Under the pieces are notes generated by a model. The model had not been told where the DNA came from and ran no database searches. It was given only the letters and a program-made list of their open reading frames with translations. From Fructilactobacillus ixorae (GTDB lineage Bacteria; Bacillota; Bacilli; Lactobacillales; Lactobacillaceae): a DNA stretch of 64,000 bases. Position 1 is the first letter of the stretch. Every line of letters begins with the position of its first letter. The translations under genes and the position numbers were made by a program. Positions 8,183 through 16,331 of this stretch are shown here, piece by piece. The stretch lies in assembly GCF_024029915.1 (NCBI RefSeq), contig NZ_CP097478.1, positions 186,001 to 250,000 of the forward strand, given 5' to 3'.

Positions 8183-8744
8183 ACGAGCTAAGATGACGGC
8201 GGGAGAAGCCTTCAATCAGTTTGACCCGGAACTAATCAAACGGCGGCTTCTGGTCCGCCAGCAGTTACAAACCATTAATAATACTCCAGATAATGAAAAG
8301 CGAAATGCGCTGGTAAAGGAGTTACTGGCCGCGACGGGACCGGAATTTTTTGTAGAAACTGACCTTCAGTTTGACTACGGGTTCAATATCTACATTGGAA
8401 ATAACTTTTTTGGCAACTATCACCTGACCCTCCTAGATTCGTGTCCCATTCGGATAGGGCAAAACTGTTACATCGGGCCGAACTGCGGCTTGTACACGAA
8501 CATCCATCCTTTAAACGCCCGTGACCGGATTCACGACGTGGAGCTCGGGGCGCCGATTACGATCGGGGATAACGCCTGGCTAGGGGGCGGCGTCACGATT
8601 CTTCCTGGGGTCACGCTCGGCCAAAACGTCGTGGTGGGGGCCGGCGCGGTGGTCACTAAATCGTTTGGTGATGACGTAGTCCTCGCGGGTAATCCGGCGC
8701 GGGTGCTCAAAACAATTGATAATCATGATTTAACTGAACGTTAA
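8172..8744 (+). CDS. Sugar O-acetyltransferase, hexapeptide-repeat (maltose/galactoside type)
   Basis: A 190-residue member of the Maa/LacA/NodL family, which moves acetyl from acetyl-CoA to a sugar 6-hydroxyl. The N-terminal helical cap domain (MTAGEAFNQFDPEL) is followed by the left-handed beta-helix with hexapeptide repeats (IGPNCGLY, IGDNAWLGGG, VVVGAGAVV). The catalytic His is in YTNIHP. The ATG lies inside rnhA (11 bp overlap). The natural sugar cannot be read from sequence. Confidence 0.88.
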   Translation: MTTERAKMTAGEAFNQFDPELIKRRLLVRQQLQTINNTPDNEKRNALVKELLAATGPEFFVETDLQFDYGFNIYIGNNFFGNYHLTLLDSCPIRIGQNCYIGPNCGLYTNIHPLNARDRIHDVELGAPITIGDNAWLGGGVTILPGVTLGQNVVVGAGAVVTKSFGDDVVLAGNPARVLKTIDNHDLTER

Positions 8745-8756
8745 AAGTGTTATAAT
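8729..8756 (+). promoter_or_regulatory. Candidate promoter of the BCCT leader transcript
   Basis: TTTAAC (8729-8734) and consensus TATAAT (8751-8756) with 16 bases between. It overlaps the 3' end of the acetyltransferase gene. Expected start is near 8763, just before a terminator-like hairpin. Confidence 0.5.
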
Positions 8757-8780
8757 CAAATAAAATCATTCAGATGATGG

Positions 8781-8826
8781 ATACCGCTATGAGGTTCGCT
8801 TTTCGATCACGCTAGCGGTATTTTTT
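8781..8826 (+). terminator. Terminator hairpin in the BCCT leader (attenuator or sRNA end)
   Basis: ATACCGCTA (8781-8789) pairs with TAGCGGTAT (8813-8821), followed by six Ts. It lies after a TATAAT box and before the BCCT Shine-Dalgarno, so it would end a ~65 nt leader RNA unless bypassed. It may also simply terminate the upstream acetyltransferase transcript. Confidence 0.65.
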
Positions 8827-8863
8827 GTGAAATAAAAGCCGAACCGCTTTCTGGAGGAACACC

Positions 8864-10489
8864 ATTTTTAACCATTTCAACATTAATAAGTTCGTATTTA
8901 TTCCCACCATGGTTATTTTTGTGGTGGCGGCAGTCATTTTAATTGCCGGTGGTCAGCCACTGCAGGGTGAGTTAGCTACTGCATTGACCTGGATTACCAA
9001 GCAGATGGGGTGGGCTTATATGATGGTTTACATCATTAATTTCGTGTTCTTTTTGTGGTTGATTTTTAGTAAGTACGGTTCGATTAAACTAGGAGAGGCC
9101 ACCACTAAACCCCAGTACAGTAGTTTGCAGTGGGGAAGCATGGTGTTTGCCACCGCAATTGACGCTAGTATTTTGATGTTGAGTATGGTGGATCCGATTC
9201 GCTACGTCTCCCATCCCGCCTTTGGCATTCAGCCCTTTTCAACAGAAGCCTATAATTATGCCCACATGCTCGGTCAGTTTGACTGGGGGCCGATGGCTTG
9301 GATGATGTTTGCCCCGGCGGCCGTTGCAATTGGCTATATTTTGTTCGTGAAGCACACCAAGGTCCAACGTCTGAGTACGGCAATTAATTTTTTGCAGGGG
9401 AATGCTAAGTGGCAGTATGTCGGGCGGCAACTGGTCGATTTTTTAGTTGTCTTTGGGATTATGGGGGGCGTGGGCTCCTCCGTCGGGATGGAGCTTCCAA
9501 TCATCTCAAATGTCTTAAGTGGGCTTACCGGCTTACCGGATAACATGGCACTCAAACTCGGGCTGTTTGCCATGTTGTTTGTGATCTTTGCTTGGACCGT
9601 CTGGCACGGCTTAAACGGTGGGATTGACCGCTTAAGCGACATGCACATCTGGACGGCAATCATCTTCTTAGCGTTCGTTCTGTTGGTCGGACCAACGATT
9701 TACATTTTAAGTTCAGAAACTAACAGTCTGGGGCTCTTAACCAGTAATTTTGTGCGGTTGAGTACTAACACGGTGCCCAATGGAACTCCAGACATTGCTA
9801 ACTCCGAAACGATTTTTTACTGGGGGTGGTGGTTATCGTACATGCCGGTGATGGGACTGTTTATCGCCCGCATTTCTAAAGGGCGGACGATTCGCCAGGT
9901 CTTACTTGGGATGCTCATGTACGGCTCCGCTGGTTGTTTGAGTTTCTACGCCATCCTTGGAGGCTACTCTCTGTGGCTGCAAAAAACCGGCACCGTGAAC
10001 CTGGTGCACATCTTGAATGTCCACGGGCAAGCAGCGGTGATTACCGCGGTCCTCGGGACGTTACCTGTTAAAGGGATTGTGTTTGCCGTCTACTGCTTAT
10101 CGTGCTTTATCTTTCTGGCGACCACGATCTCTTCGTCGGCCTACATCGTTTCGTCGTTTACGAGTTTGCAGTTGAAGGATAATCAGGATCCCAGTCAGGT
10201 CAACCGGATGACGTGGGTCGTCGTCTTTGTCCTCTTTGCAGTCGGAATCGTGGTTGTAGGGGGCTTTACCACCATTCAAACCTTCTGTGCTATTGCCGGG
10301 TTCCCGTTGATGTTTGTCTGTCTCATGATCCTGGTCTCGATTTATCACATGGTCAAAACGGATGAGGGAATCGTGCTTAAGGCCAAGGGGATGGAAGACC
10401 TGCGGGTCGAAAAGAAAAAGGAAAAAATGCGCCGTGTGCGGGCCCAACACATGATTTCCAAGTTAAACACGCATGATGATGTCGACTGA
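8864..10489 (+). CDS. BCCT-family transporter (betaine/carnitine/choline type), apparent ATT start
   Basis: A twelve-helix secondary transporter of quaternary amines such as glycine betaine or carnitine. The frame contains the family signature WTVWHGLNGGIDR and the GWWLSYMPVMGLFIARISKGRT segment. The first ATG (8909) lacks a ribosome binding site, and the first helix already begins upstream of it. GGAGG at 8853-8857 is 6 bases before an in-frame ATT at 8864, which gives FNHFNINKFVFIPT before the helix and a 541-residue protein. ATT initiation is known for infC in E. coli. A sequencing error or mutated ATG is the alternative. Confidence 0.85.
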   Translation: MFNHFNINKFVFIPTMVIFVVAAVILIAGGQPLQGELATALTWITKQMGWAYMMVYIINFVFFLWLIFSKYGSIKLGEATTKPQYSSLQWGSMVFATAIDASILMLSMVDPIRYVSHPAFGIQPFSTEAYNYAHMLGQFDWGPMAWMMFAPAAVAIGYILFVKHTKVQRLSTAINFLQGNAKWQYVGRQLVDFLVVFGIMGGVGSSVGMELPIISNVLSGLTGLPDNMALKLGLFAMLFVIFAWTVWHGLNGGIDRLSDMHIWTAIIFLAFVLLVGPTIYILSSETNSLGLLTSNFVRLSTNTVPNGTPDIANSETIFYWGWWLSYMPVMGLFIARISKGRTIRQVLLGMLMYGSAGCLSFYAILGGYSLWLQKTGTVNLVHILNVHGQAAVITAVLGTLPVKGIVFAVYCLSCFIFLATTISSSAYIVSSFTSLQLKDNQDPSQVNRMTWVVVFVLFAVGIVVVGGFTTIQTFCAIAGFPLMFVCLMILVSIYHMVKTDEGIVLKAKGMEDLRVEKKKEKMRRVRAQHMISKLNTHDDVD

Positions 10490-10574
10490 TCACGGGCATG
10501 TTACTTGGAGTTGCAATTTGCCGAGCTTAAAGGCCAGTTTCATGCTATGATATTAGCGAAGGGAGGTGAAGAAA

Positions 10575-11021
10575 ATGACGGAAGTAGAACCATTGGCGTT
10601 CAAACGCATCTTATTGACAATTGATGCTGACGATCCTAGTGCGAACGAAGCCGCATTACGCTACGCGGTGACCCAGGCCAAGACGTTTCACGCTGAACTC
10701 GGGATTTGTTCGGTATTAGAGGGTGATGACATCAACATTTATGATTCTCTGACACCGAAGAAATTAGACGAGAAGCGGGCCGCCTTAAACCAGGTGATCG
10801 ATCACTATGTCACGATGGCTGAGGACTTTGGCGTTAGCGATGTGACCGCGATTGCCAGTGAAGGTGGCGACATTGATGATGAGATTCTCGACACGATCAT
10901 TCCGAACTTTAAACCGGATTTGTTAGTGTGTGGGGCCGATAAGGATGGCGAACATCATTTTTACAGCATCAGTGTTAAGTTAGCGAAGAAGGCGAAGATT
11001 TCGGTGATTGTGGTCCGGTAA
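10575..11021 (+). CDS. Universal stress protein, UspA family
   Basis: A 148-residue Usp-fold protein (KRILLTIDADDPSANEAALRYAV at the start, LLVCGADKDG and KISVIVVR at the end). The C-terminal ATP-binding signature G-x2-G-x9-G-S/T is degraded (GADKDGEHHFYSIS), so nucleotide binding is uncertain. ATG 10575 follows GGGAGGTG at 10561-10568. Stands alone between the transporter and the glycosylase. Role in stress survival is inferred from the family. Confidence 0.85.
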   Translation: MTEVEPLAFKRILLTIDADDPSANEAALRYAVTQAKTFHAELGICSVLEGDDINIYDSLTPKKLDEKRAALNQVIDHYVTMAEDFGVSDVTAIASEGGDIDDEILDTIIPNFKPDLLVCGADKDGEHHFYSISVKLAKKAKISVIVVR

Positions 11022-11058
11022 TGAAGACTACATGGGAGTTTGAAGGTAGGTAAACACG

Positions 11059-11694
11059 GTGACAGAGCGGCTACGGCGGTTTTTTGCAACGGGAACTACG
11101 GATGAGATTACGCAACGCTTGTTAGGCAAGCTGTTGGTGTACCACTCACCGCATGGGTTGATGAGTGGCTACATCACGGAAGCAGAAGCCTATTTGGGCC
11201 AACGGGACTCCGCCGCCCATGCCTATCAAGGGAAACGAACGCCGGCAAATGAAGCGCTCTATGGAGTTCCAGGGACCATTTACATTTATTCGATCCACTC
11301 TCGCCTCTGTCTGGATGTCGCCACGCAGGCGGAGGAGGTCCCTGAGGGAATCTTGATTCGGGGGTTAGAACCAGTCGCGGGACGGGCGGTTATGGAACAG
11401 CACCGGGCCAAGCATGGTTATGAACTAACTAACGGACCAGGCAAACTGATGGAAGCCCTCGGAATTACCGATAAGCAACTGAACGAGCGTGAGTTTGGCG
11501 AGACGGCTCTAGACATTGATTTAGAGCACGGCAAAACGCCACAGAAAATCATGGCGAGTGGTCGAATCGGCGTTAGTGACCGGGGCAGTTGGACGAATCA
11601 GCCGTATCGTTTTTACGTGGCCGGAAATCCGTATGTTTCGAAGCTCCCAAAACGAGATTTTGACCTGCAGAAGCACGGGTGGTTACCAGACTAA
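11059..11694 (+). CDS. mpg: 3-methyladenine DNA glycosylase (AAG/MPG family)
   Basis: Removes alkylated purines such as 3-methyladenine and hypoxanthine at the start of base-excision repair. The 211-residue protein matches the AAG fold: GYITEAEAY with the catalytic Glu, DSAAHAYQGKRTPAN, GTIYIYSIHS, and RGLEPVAG. Start is GTG 11059 behind a modest GAAGGTAGG. Length is typical of bacterial members. A hairpin follows the stop. Confidence 0.92.
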   Translation: MTERLRRFFATGTTDEITQRLLGKLLVYHSPHGLMSGYITEAEAYLGQRDSAAHAYQGKRTPANEALYGVPGTIYIYSIHSRLCLDVATQAEEVPEGILIRGLEPVAGRAVMEQHRAKHGYELTNGPGKLMEALGITDKQLNEREFGETALDIDLEHGKTPQKIMASGRIGVSDRGSWTNQPYRFYVAGNPYVSKLPKRDFDLQKHGWLPD

Positions 11695-11709
11695 ACTCTA
11701 GAAAATGAC

Positions 11710-11744
11710 AAGCGTAATTCCAGTTGGAATTACGCTTTGTTGTT
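11710..11744 (+). terminator. Terminator after the glycosylase gene
   Basis: AAGCGTAATTCC (11710-11721) and GGAATTACGCTT (11726-11737) form a perfect stem with a 4-base loop, then a broken T-rich tail. Confidence 0.7.
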
Positions 11745-11755
11745 GCTAAGGTCAT

Positions 11756-11785
11756 TTGGTCCTGCGGTAAGATTTGTGGTATGAT
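11756..11785 (+). promoter_or_regulatory. Candidate promoter of tRNA-Pro
   Basis: TTGGTC (11756-11761) and TATGAT (11780-11785) with an 18-base spacer, about 20 bases before the mature tRNA. Confidence 0.4.
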
Positions 11786-11805
11786 GAACTAGTAGTAAAA
11801 ATTAC

Positions 11806-11879
11806 CGGGATATAGCTCAGCTTGGTAGAGCGCATGCTTCGGGAGTATGAGGTCGCAGGTTCAATTCCTGTTATCCCGA
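11806..11879 (+). tRNA. tRNA-Pro, anticodon CGG
   Basis: A 74-nt cloverleaf. Acceptor CGGGATA pairs with TATCCCG, and the discriminator is A at 11879. The D arm is GCTC/GAGC, the anticodon arm CATGC-TTCGGGA-GTATG (one G-U pair) and the T arm GCAGG/CCTGT. Loop position 34 is C, giving CGG for codon CCG. No CCA is encoded. It sits alone and is followed by a strong bidirectional terminator. Confidence 0.92.
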
Positions 11880-11891
11880 TTAGAAGGATAA

Positions 11892-11931
11892 TTAAAAAAG
11901 GTTGCTAGCCATCGGCTAGCAACCTTTTTGG
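11892..11931. terminator. Bidirectional terminator of tRNA-Pro and the adhesin gene
   Basis: AAAAAGGTTGCTAGCC (about 11895-11910) and GGCTAGCAACCTTTTT (about 11914-11929) form a 16-bp stem with a 3-base loop and T-runs on both strands. Confidence 0.88.
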
Positions 11932-11975
11932 TTTTTCTGAATTTGAGGGGAGCACGAGTAACTCCGATTAAGGGA

Positions 11976-14825
11976 TTATCGTTTTCTTCTGTCGATTACT
12001 TTCAAACCGACAAATAGTAACAATGACAATCCAACTAAGGTCTGTGCAAGCACTAACAACCGTCGATTTTGGGCTTGCCCAGTTGCCGGTAAGTGATGCT
12101 GTGTTTGTTGCTTAGCTGTTGAAACGGTTGGAAGCGTAGATGCCTTACCGGCAAAAATTTCAGGATTGGAAGCTGATCGGTTGATGCCATTATTAGCTTT
12201 GGATTGAGATTGTTCATCTTCGTGCCTAGGGATAACATCAATGTCAATATGCTTGTCTTGGGCACCTTCGGTAAGGGGGTCATTAGTTGGCTGCTCTGGT
12301 TGCTTGGGATTAGGCTTTTCAGTAACAGTTTGCGCCAAAACGTGAACATAAACCGTTTTACTAAGCCCGTTTGCCGCGGTGATAGTAACCGGATAACTAC
12401 CGGGCTTGGTTACGTCAACCGCGCTAGTATCAAGGGTAACCGGTAGGGCACTACCATCCATAGCAGTCGCAGTTGCGCCAAAATCAGCTGCCGAAGGGAT
12501 GGCGTCATTCACATGAATGGTAACGTCATGGCCGGCGATGGAACTGTGATCGACCACTTTTTGGTAGACGTAGGTTACAGCTTGAGCGGTATCTGTAAAG
12601 GTTCCCGTCGGATTGCCGACCACTTGTTTTAGCGAATAACCCGGAAGGTCTTTAGCCGTCGTGGTATAGGGCGTATTAATAGTTCCACTTAAACGATCGG
12701 CAGGCGCGATTTCATTTCCATTTTCATCGACGTACTTAACCGTGACCTCAGCTCCTGCTACTGGTTGATTTGCTAATACGTGAACATAAACCGTTTTACT
12801 AAGCCCGTTTGCCGCGGTGATAGTAACCGGATAACTACCGGGCTTGGTTACGTCAACCGCGCTAGTATCAAGGGTAACCGATAGGGCACTACCATCCATA
12901 GCAGTCGCAGTTGCACCAAAATCAGCTGCCAAAGGGATGGCGTCATTCACATGAATGGTAACGTCATGGCCGGCGATGGAACTGTGATCGACCACTTTTT
13001 GGTAGACGTAGGTCACAGTTTGAGCATTATCTGTAAAGGTTCCCGTCGGGTTACCGACCACTTGTTTTAGCGAATAACCCGGAAGGTCTTTAGCCGTCGT
13101 GGTATAGGGAGTATTGAGATCCCCTGTTAACCGTTCCGCTGGGACGAGGTCAACTCCGTTTTCATCAACATACTTAACCGTGACTTCAGCTCCATTGACC
13201 GGAAGCGTAGTTGCAACAGTGATATCTTGACCAATGGCGTTACCACCAAAATTCCAAATTCCATCCGTCTTATAATCATCGCTTAAGAAGGCTGGTCGCC
13301 ATTTAAAGAGCGTTAAGTTAGCAAAATCACTTTGAGACACACCGTTGATTACGAAGGCATTATTTTTCAAAGTTGCTGTGACCCACTTGCCATTATAATT
13401 AACTTGAATTTCTTTGGTTGGATAAGCGAGGGATCCATCCGGGTTAATTATCAAATCCTTTAGCTTGCTAAAGGGTAAGGTTAATTGGTTTGTTTCAGAA
13501 TTATAATCAAAGTCATCGCGCGTTAGAGAATATGCTGACGTAACGACTTGCCCAGTGACATTAATTTTAGTGACGTTATCTAAATTTATATTTTGCCGTA
13601 AAACATTGAGATTTTTAATTCGATTTCTACTAAAATCAATTGAAGTAAGGTTCGGATGGGCAAGTTTAACCGCTGCAAAATCTGCCAGGGAATCAACATT
13701 GGTGCCGATGATGTTTAGGGAAGTTAAATTATGACATTGTTTTAAGACGTTAAAAATTGAATTATCAATGCGGTCAGGATGGGTGGCCCAAATGTCACCA
13801 CCGGTATTTTGGTTGATTGATAATATTTTTAACGATGTCAACTTGCTTAGGTCGGGGAATTGATCAGTTGTAAACGGCACGGCCGAAAAATCTAAGCGTT
13901 CTAATCCAGTTAATTCTCCGATGGCAGAAAAATCAATTTTAGCGGGGATATCTGTACTGCCGGCTCCATTAATAAAAAGATATTTTAAGTTAGTACAGTA
14001 TTGAATGCCGGCAAAAGTTTGGGGCAAAGCGCGATTTCCCGAACTACCAAAGGAGGGAAGATTAATTGTTTGAATTGCCTTCATATCTTCTAACGTTATT
14101 TCTTCAATTGTTTTCGTTGTGCTGGGATAAAAGCTTTGATTATAAGCATCGGTAATTGCCTTTTGTAACGTCGGATCTGGGACAACGGATGTCATCATTG
14201 TTGGGTCAGCAGTAACGGCTAGCTTAACTAATGCACCGTGATCAAATTGAGATTGTGGCGCTTGATAATTTTGTGGAGCTGCAGTAGGTGTAACTGTCTC
14301 TGGAGCAGTGCTTTCAGTCGGTTGAGCACCATTAGAAACGGACTCATTAGATGGAGTAGCGGTTGTGACTGGCTGGGATTCGTTAACTAGGGATAACTTA
14401 GCCTGGCTACCACTTGCCTGGCCCGGTTCATGAGGTTGGTTAACAGCTACAGCTTGGTCACTAGGAGTAGGATTCGAAGTTAGTTCACTGGTTGAGGGAC
14501 TAGCAGTAGCTGGTTTGCCTGTAGTTGTATCGGTGGTTAAGGATGGTGCGGGCTGCGATTCTGGGTTAGTAACTTGAGGTGTAGTTGTAACCACCGGTTG
14601 ATTAGGTGGAGTTGGTTGCGAACTGGGAGCTAATTGCTGGGGTGTCTCACCGGTTACAGCCGTGGTGACCGCAGTTGCATTTTCGGCGGGGGAATCGAGA
14701 TTAGCCTGGGCGGTTAAATATGTAAAGGACATGATGGTGGCGCTTGCTAATGAAGCGACAACCCATTTTTTACCAGCTTTATACATCTTATAGTGACAAC
14801 TTACATTTTTATTTACTTTTTTCAC
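11976..14825 (-). CDS. LPxTG-anchored surface protein with LRR and MucBP repeats
   Basis: A wall-anchored putative adhesin of 949 residues. In order: KxYKxGKxW-type signal peptide (KMYKAGKKW at 13-21), a Ser/Thr/Pro-rich stalk (~35-185), leucine-rich repeats (~200-460), two copies of a MucBP domain (VTVKYVDENG) each followed by an Ig-like domain (IAGHDVTIHVNDAIP), a linker, LPATG near 912, a hydrophobic segment and RRKR. Sortase A would anchor it; mucus or carbohydrate binding is inferred. I prefer GTG 14825, 9 bases after AAAGG; ATG 14834 or 14897 lack well-spaced sites. Confidence 0.88.
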   Translation of the reverse strand: MKKVNKNVSCHYKMYKAGKKWVVASLASATIMSFTYLTAQANLDSPAENATAVTTAVTGETPQQLAPSSQPTPPNQPVVTTTPQVTNPESQPAPSLTTDTTTGKPATASPSTSELTSNPTPSDQAVAVNQPHEPGQASGSQAKLSLVNESQPVTTATPSNESVSNGAQPTESTAPETVTPTAAPQNYQAPQSQFDHGALVKLAVTADPTMMTSVVPDPTLQKAITDAYNQSFYPSTTKTIEEITLEDMKAIQTINLPSFGSSGNRALPQTFAGIQYCTNLKYLFINGAGSTDIPAKIDFSAIGELTGLERLDFSAVPFTTDQFPDLSKLTSLKILSINQNTGGDIWATHPDRIDNSIFNVLKQCHNLTSLNIIGTNVDSLADFAAVKLAHPNLTSIDFSRNRIKNLNVLRQNINLDNVTKINVTGQVVTSAYSLTRDDFDYNSETNQLTLPFSKLKDLIINPDGSLAYPTKEIQVNYNGKWVTATLKNNAFVINGVSQSDFANLTLFKWRPAFLSDDYKTDGIWNFGGNAIGQDITVATTLPVNGAEVTVKYVDENGVDLVPAERLTGDLNTPYTTTAKDLPGYSLKQVVGNPTGTFTDNAQTVTYVYQKVVDHSSIAGHDVTIHVNDAIPLAADFGATATAMDGSALSVTLDTSAVDVTKPGSYPVTITAANGLSKTVYVHVLANQPVAGAEVTVKYVDENGNEIAPADRLSGTINTPYTTTAKDLPGYSLKQVVGNPTGTFTDTAQAVTYVYQKVVDHSSIAGHDVTIHVNDAIPSAADFGATATAMDGSALPVTLDTSAVDVTKPGSYPVTITAANGLSKTVYVHVLAQTVTEKPNPKQPEQPTNDPLTEGAQDKHIDIDVIPRHEDEQSQSKANNGINRSASNPEIFAGKASTLPTVSTAKQQTQHHLPATGQAQNRRLLVLAQTLVGLSLLLFVGLKVIDRRKR
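12341..13216 (-). repeat. Two tandem 438-bp coding repeats (MucBP plus Ig-like unit)
   Basis: The segments beginning at 12341 and 12779 are nearly identical with a period of 438 bp (146 codons). Each unit encodes one Ig-like domain and one MucBP domain. Identity is highest in the Ig-like half, with scattered changes in the MucBP half, consistent with recent duplication. Confidence 0.85.
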
Positions 14826-15034
14826 GTAATCCATCCTTTCTTTGTTTGTATGTATTTGATTTAAATTGGTGAAAAATAAAAAGATCACATTGCTCATAAG
14901 TATAATTGTAACATAGTCAGATTCTAAATAAGCAATAAAAATAACTGATTAAACATTAATTGGAAGCTAACTAATCGGGTAGTAGTTGATTAACGAAAGG
15001 CGCAAATGAAAGCTCATTTTCTTAATATAACCGT

Positions 15035-15060
15035 AATTTTGTGTAACTTAACACAAAATT
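15035..15060. promoter_or_regulatory. Rex-like operator, distal site
   Basis: A 26-bp near-perfect palindrome centred on TTGTGTAACTTAACACAA (15039-15056). It has the TTGTG-N8-CACAA geometry of Rex sites, which sense the NADH/NAD+ ratio. It lies about 95 bp upstream of the adhP -35 box. Confidence 0.6.
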
Positions 15061-15154
15061 ATGTTTCACGGGTTTGGAACCGTCAGAATGCGTTATTGTA
15101 GTCTTTTTGCGGTCTGCTTTACTATTTTTTAATAATTAAAATAACTTTTTAGCG

Positions 15155-15183
15155 TTGACATGTGAACTTTTGAACAATATAAT
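15155..15183 (+). promoter_or_regulatory. Consensus promoter of adhP-adhE with Rex-like site in the spacer
   Basis: TTGACA (15155-15160), 17-base spacer, TATAAT (15178-15183): a full sigma-A consensus. The 18 bases at 15160-15177 match the Rex consensus TTGTGAAATATTTCACAA at 13 positions, so a bound Rex would block polymerase. The predicted start is about 30 bp before the adhP ATG. The rest of the 14898-15221 gap is AT-rich with no further gene. Confidence 0.75.
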
Positions 15184-15221
15184 AGAACCGTAAAGTAAAG
15201 GTTTGGAAAGGGGAATAAAAG

Positions 15222-16250
15222 ATGAAAGCAGCTGTTGTTCGGTCCAATTCAGATGGGTACGTTGACATTAAGGATGTTAATCTCCGTCCGATTGATGAGC
15301 ATGAAGCACTAGTTAAGATTGAATACTGTGGGCTGTGTCACACCGATTTACACGTGGCCGCTGGTGATTTTGGTCCAGTTCCCGGGCGGATCATCGGTCA
15401 CGAAGGCGTGGGTAAGGTTACCCAAGTTGGGAAAGCCGTTGACAACTTAAAGGTTGGCGACCGGGTCTCAATTGCCTGGTTCTACTCGGCCGATGGAACC
15501 TGTCGCTACTGTATTACCGGAAACGAGACGCTCTGCCGAAACGCTAAAAACGCTGGCTTTAGCGTAGACGGGGCCATGGCGGAAGAATGTATTGTAGATG
15601 CTAAGTATGCGGTTAAAGTTCCCGATGAACTGGATCCAATTCAGGCTACGTCACTAACTTGTGCGGGAGTAACGACCTACAAGGCGCTAAAAGAAGGCAA
15701 CACGAAGCCCGGTGATTGGGTTGAAATCGTTGGAGCCGGGGGTCTCGGAAACCTTGCCGTTCAACTGGCGAAACACGTCTTTGGCGCGCGGGTGGTAGTT
15801 ACCGATGGTGATCCTGCTAAACTCCAAGCGGCGCAAGAAAACGGTGCTGACGTGGTGATTAACCGGCACGATGATGATGCCACGGAGCAAATCATCAAGG
15901 CCACGGATGGGGGCGTTGATGCTGCCATTGTGACGGCCGTTAGTGCCCCGGCCTTTACGAACGCTGTGAACGCCTTGGCTCCCAACGGAACGTTAGTGGC
16001 GGTGGCCCTGCCGAAGGGTGACATGGCCTTAAACATTGACAAAACCGTTTTAGATGGCATTAAAGTCGCTGGGTCCTTGGTCGGAACGCGCGAAGACCTG
16101 CGTGAAACCTTCCAGTTTGGCGCCGCTGGTGAAGTTAAACCAATCGTTAAGACCGATAAGCTGGAAAACATTAATCACGTCATTGACGAAATGAAGGCCG
16201 GTAAGATCGTGGGCCGGGTCGTCTTTGATTTCACGGGCGCCCCAGCCTAG
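15222..16250 (+). CDS. adhP: Zinc-dependent alcohol dehydrogenase, AdhP type
   Basis: Reduces acetaldehyde to ethanol with NADH. The 342-residue MDR protein has catalytic zinc ligands in CGLCHTD (Cys39) and GHEGVG (His60), and the GAGGLG nucleotide loop near 172. The structural zinc lobe should have four Cys; here Cys94, Cys97 and Cys105 are present but position 91 is Asp (SADGTCRYC). A GGAAAGGGG site precedes the ATG. Followed 81 bp later by adhE, probably in one redox-controlled unit. Confidence 0.9.
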   Translation: MKAAVVRSNSDGYVDIKDVNLRPIDEHEALVKIEYCGLCHTDLHVAAGDFGPVPGRIIGHEGVGKVTQVGKAVDNLKVGDRVSIAWFYSADGTCRYCITGNETLCRNAKNAGFSVDGAMAEECIVDAKYAVKVPDELDPIQATSLTCAGVTTYKALKEGNTKPGDWVEIVGAGGLGNLAVQLAKHVFGARVVVTDGDPAKLQAAQENGADVVINRHDDDATEQIIKATDGGVDAAIVTAVSAPAFTNAVNALAPNGTLVAVALPKGDMALNIDKTVLDGIKVAGSLVGTREDLRETFQFGAAGEVKPIVKTDKLENINHVIDEMKAGKIVGRVVFDFTGAPA

Positions 16251-16331
16251 AAAAAGCATCAACCGGCAACCAGGCGCTTTGTAAGCACGCACGCACCCCT
16301 GTAACCCAGAAGAACATCCGGAGGGAAAAAC

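Noticed and set aside
10097..10450. Minus-strand ORF of 117 codons inside the BCCT gene
   Set aside because: Shadow frame of a well-supported transporter, without start signals.
15062..15077. parS-like sequence TGTTTCACGG
   Set aside because: Only the left half matches TGTTTCACGTGAAACA; there is no symmetrical right half.
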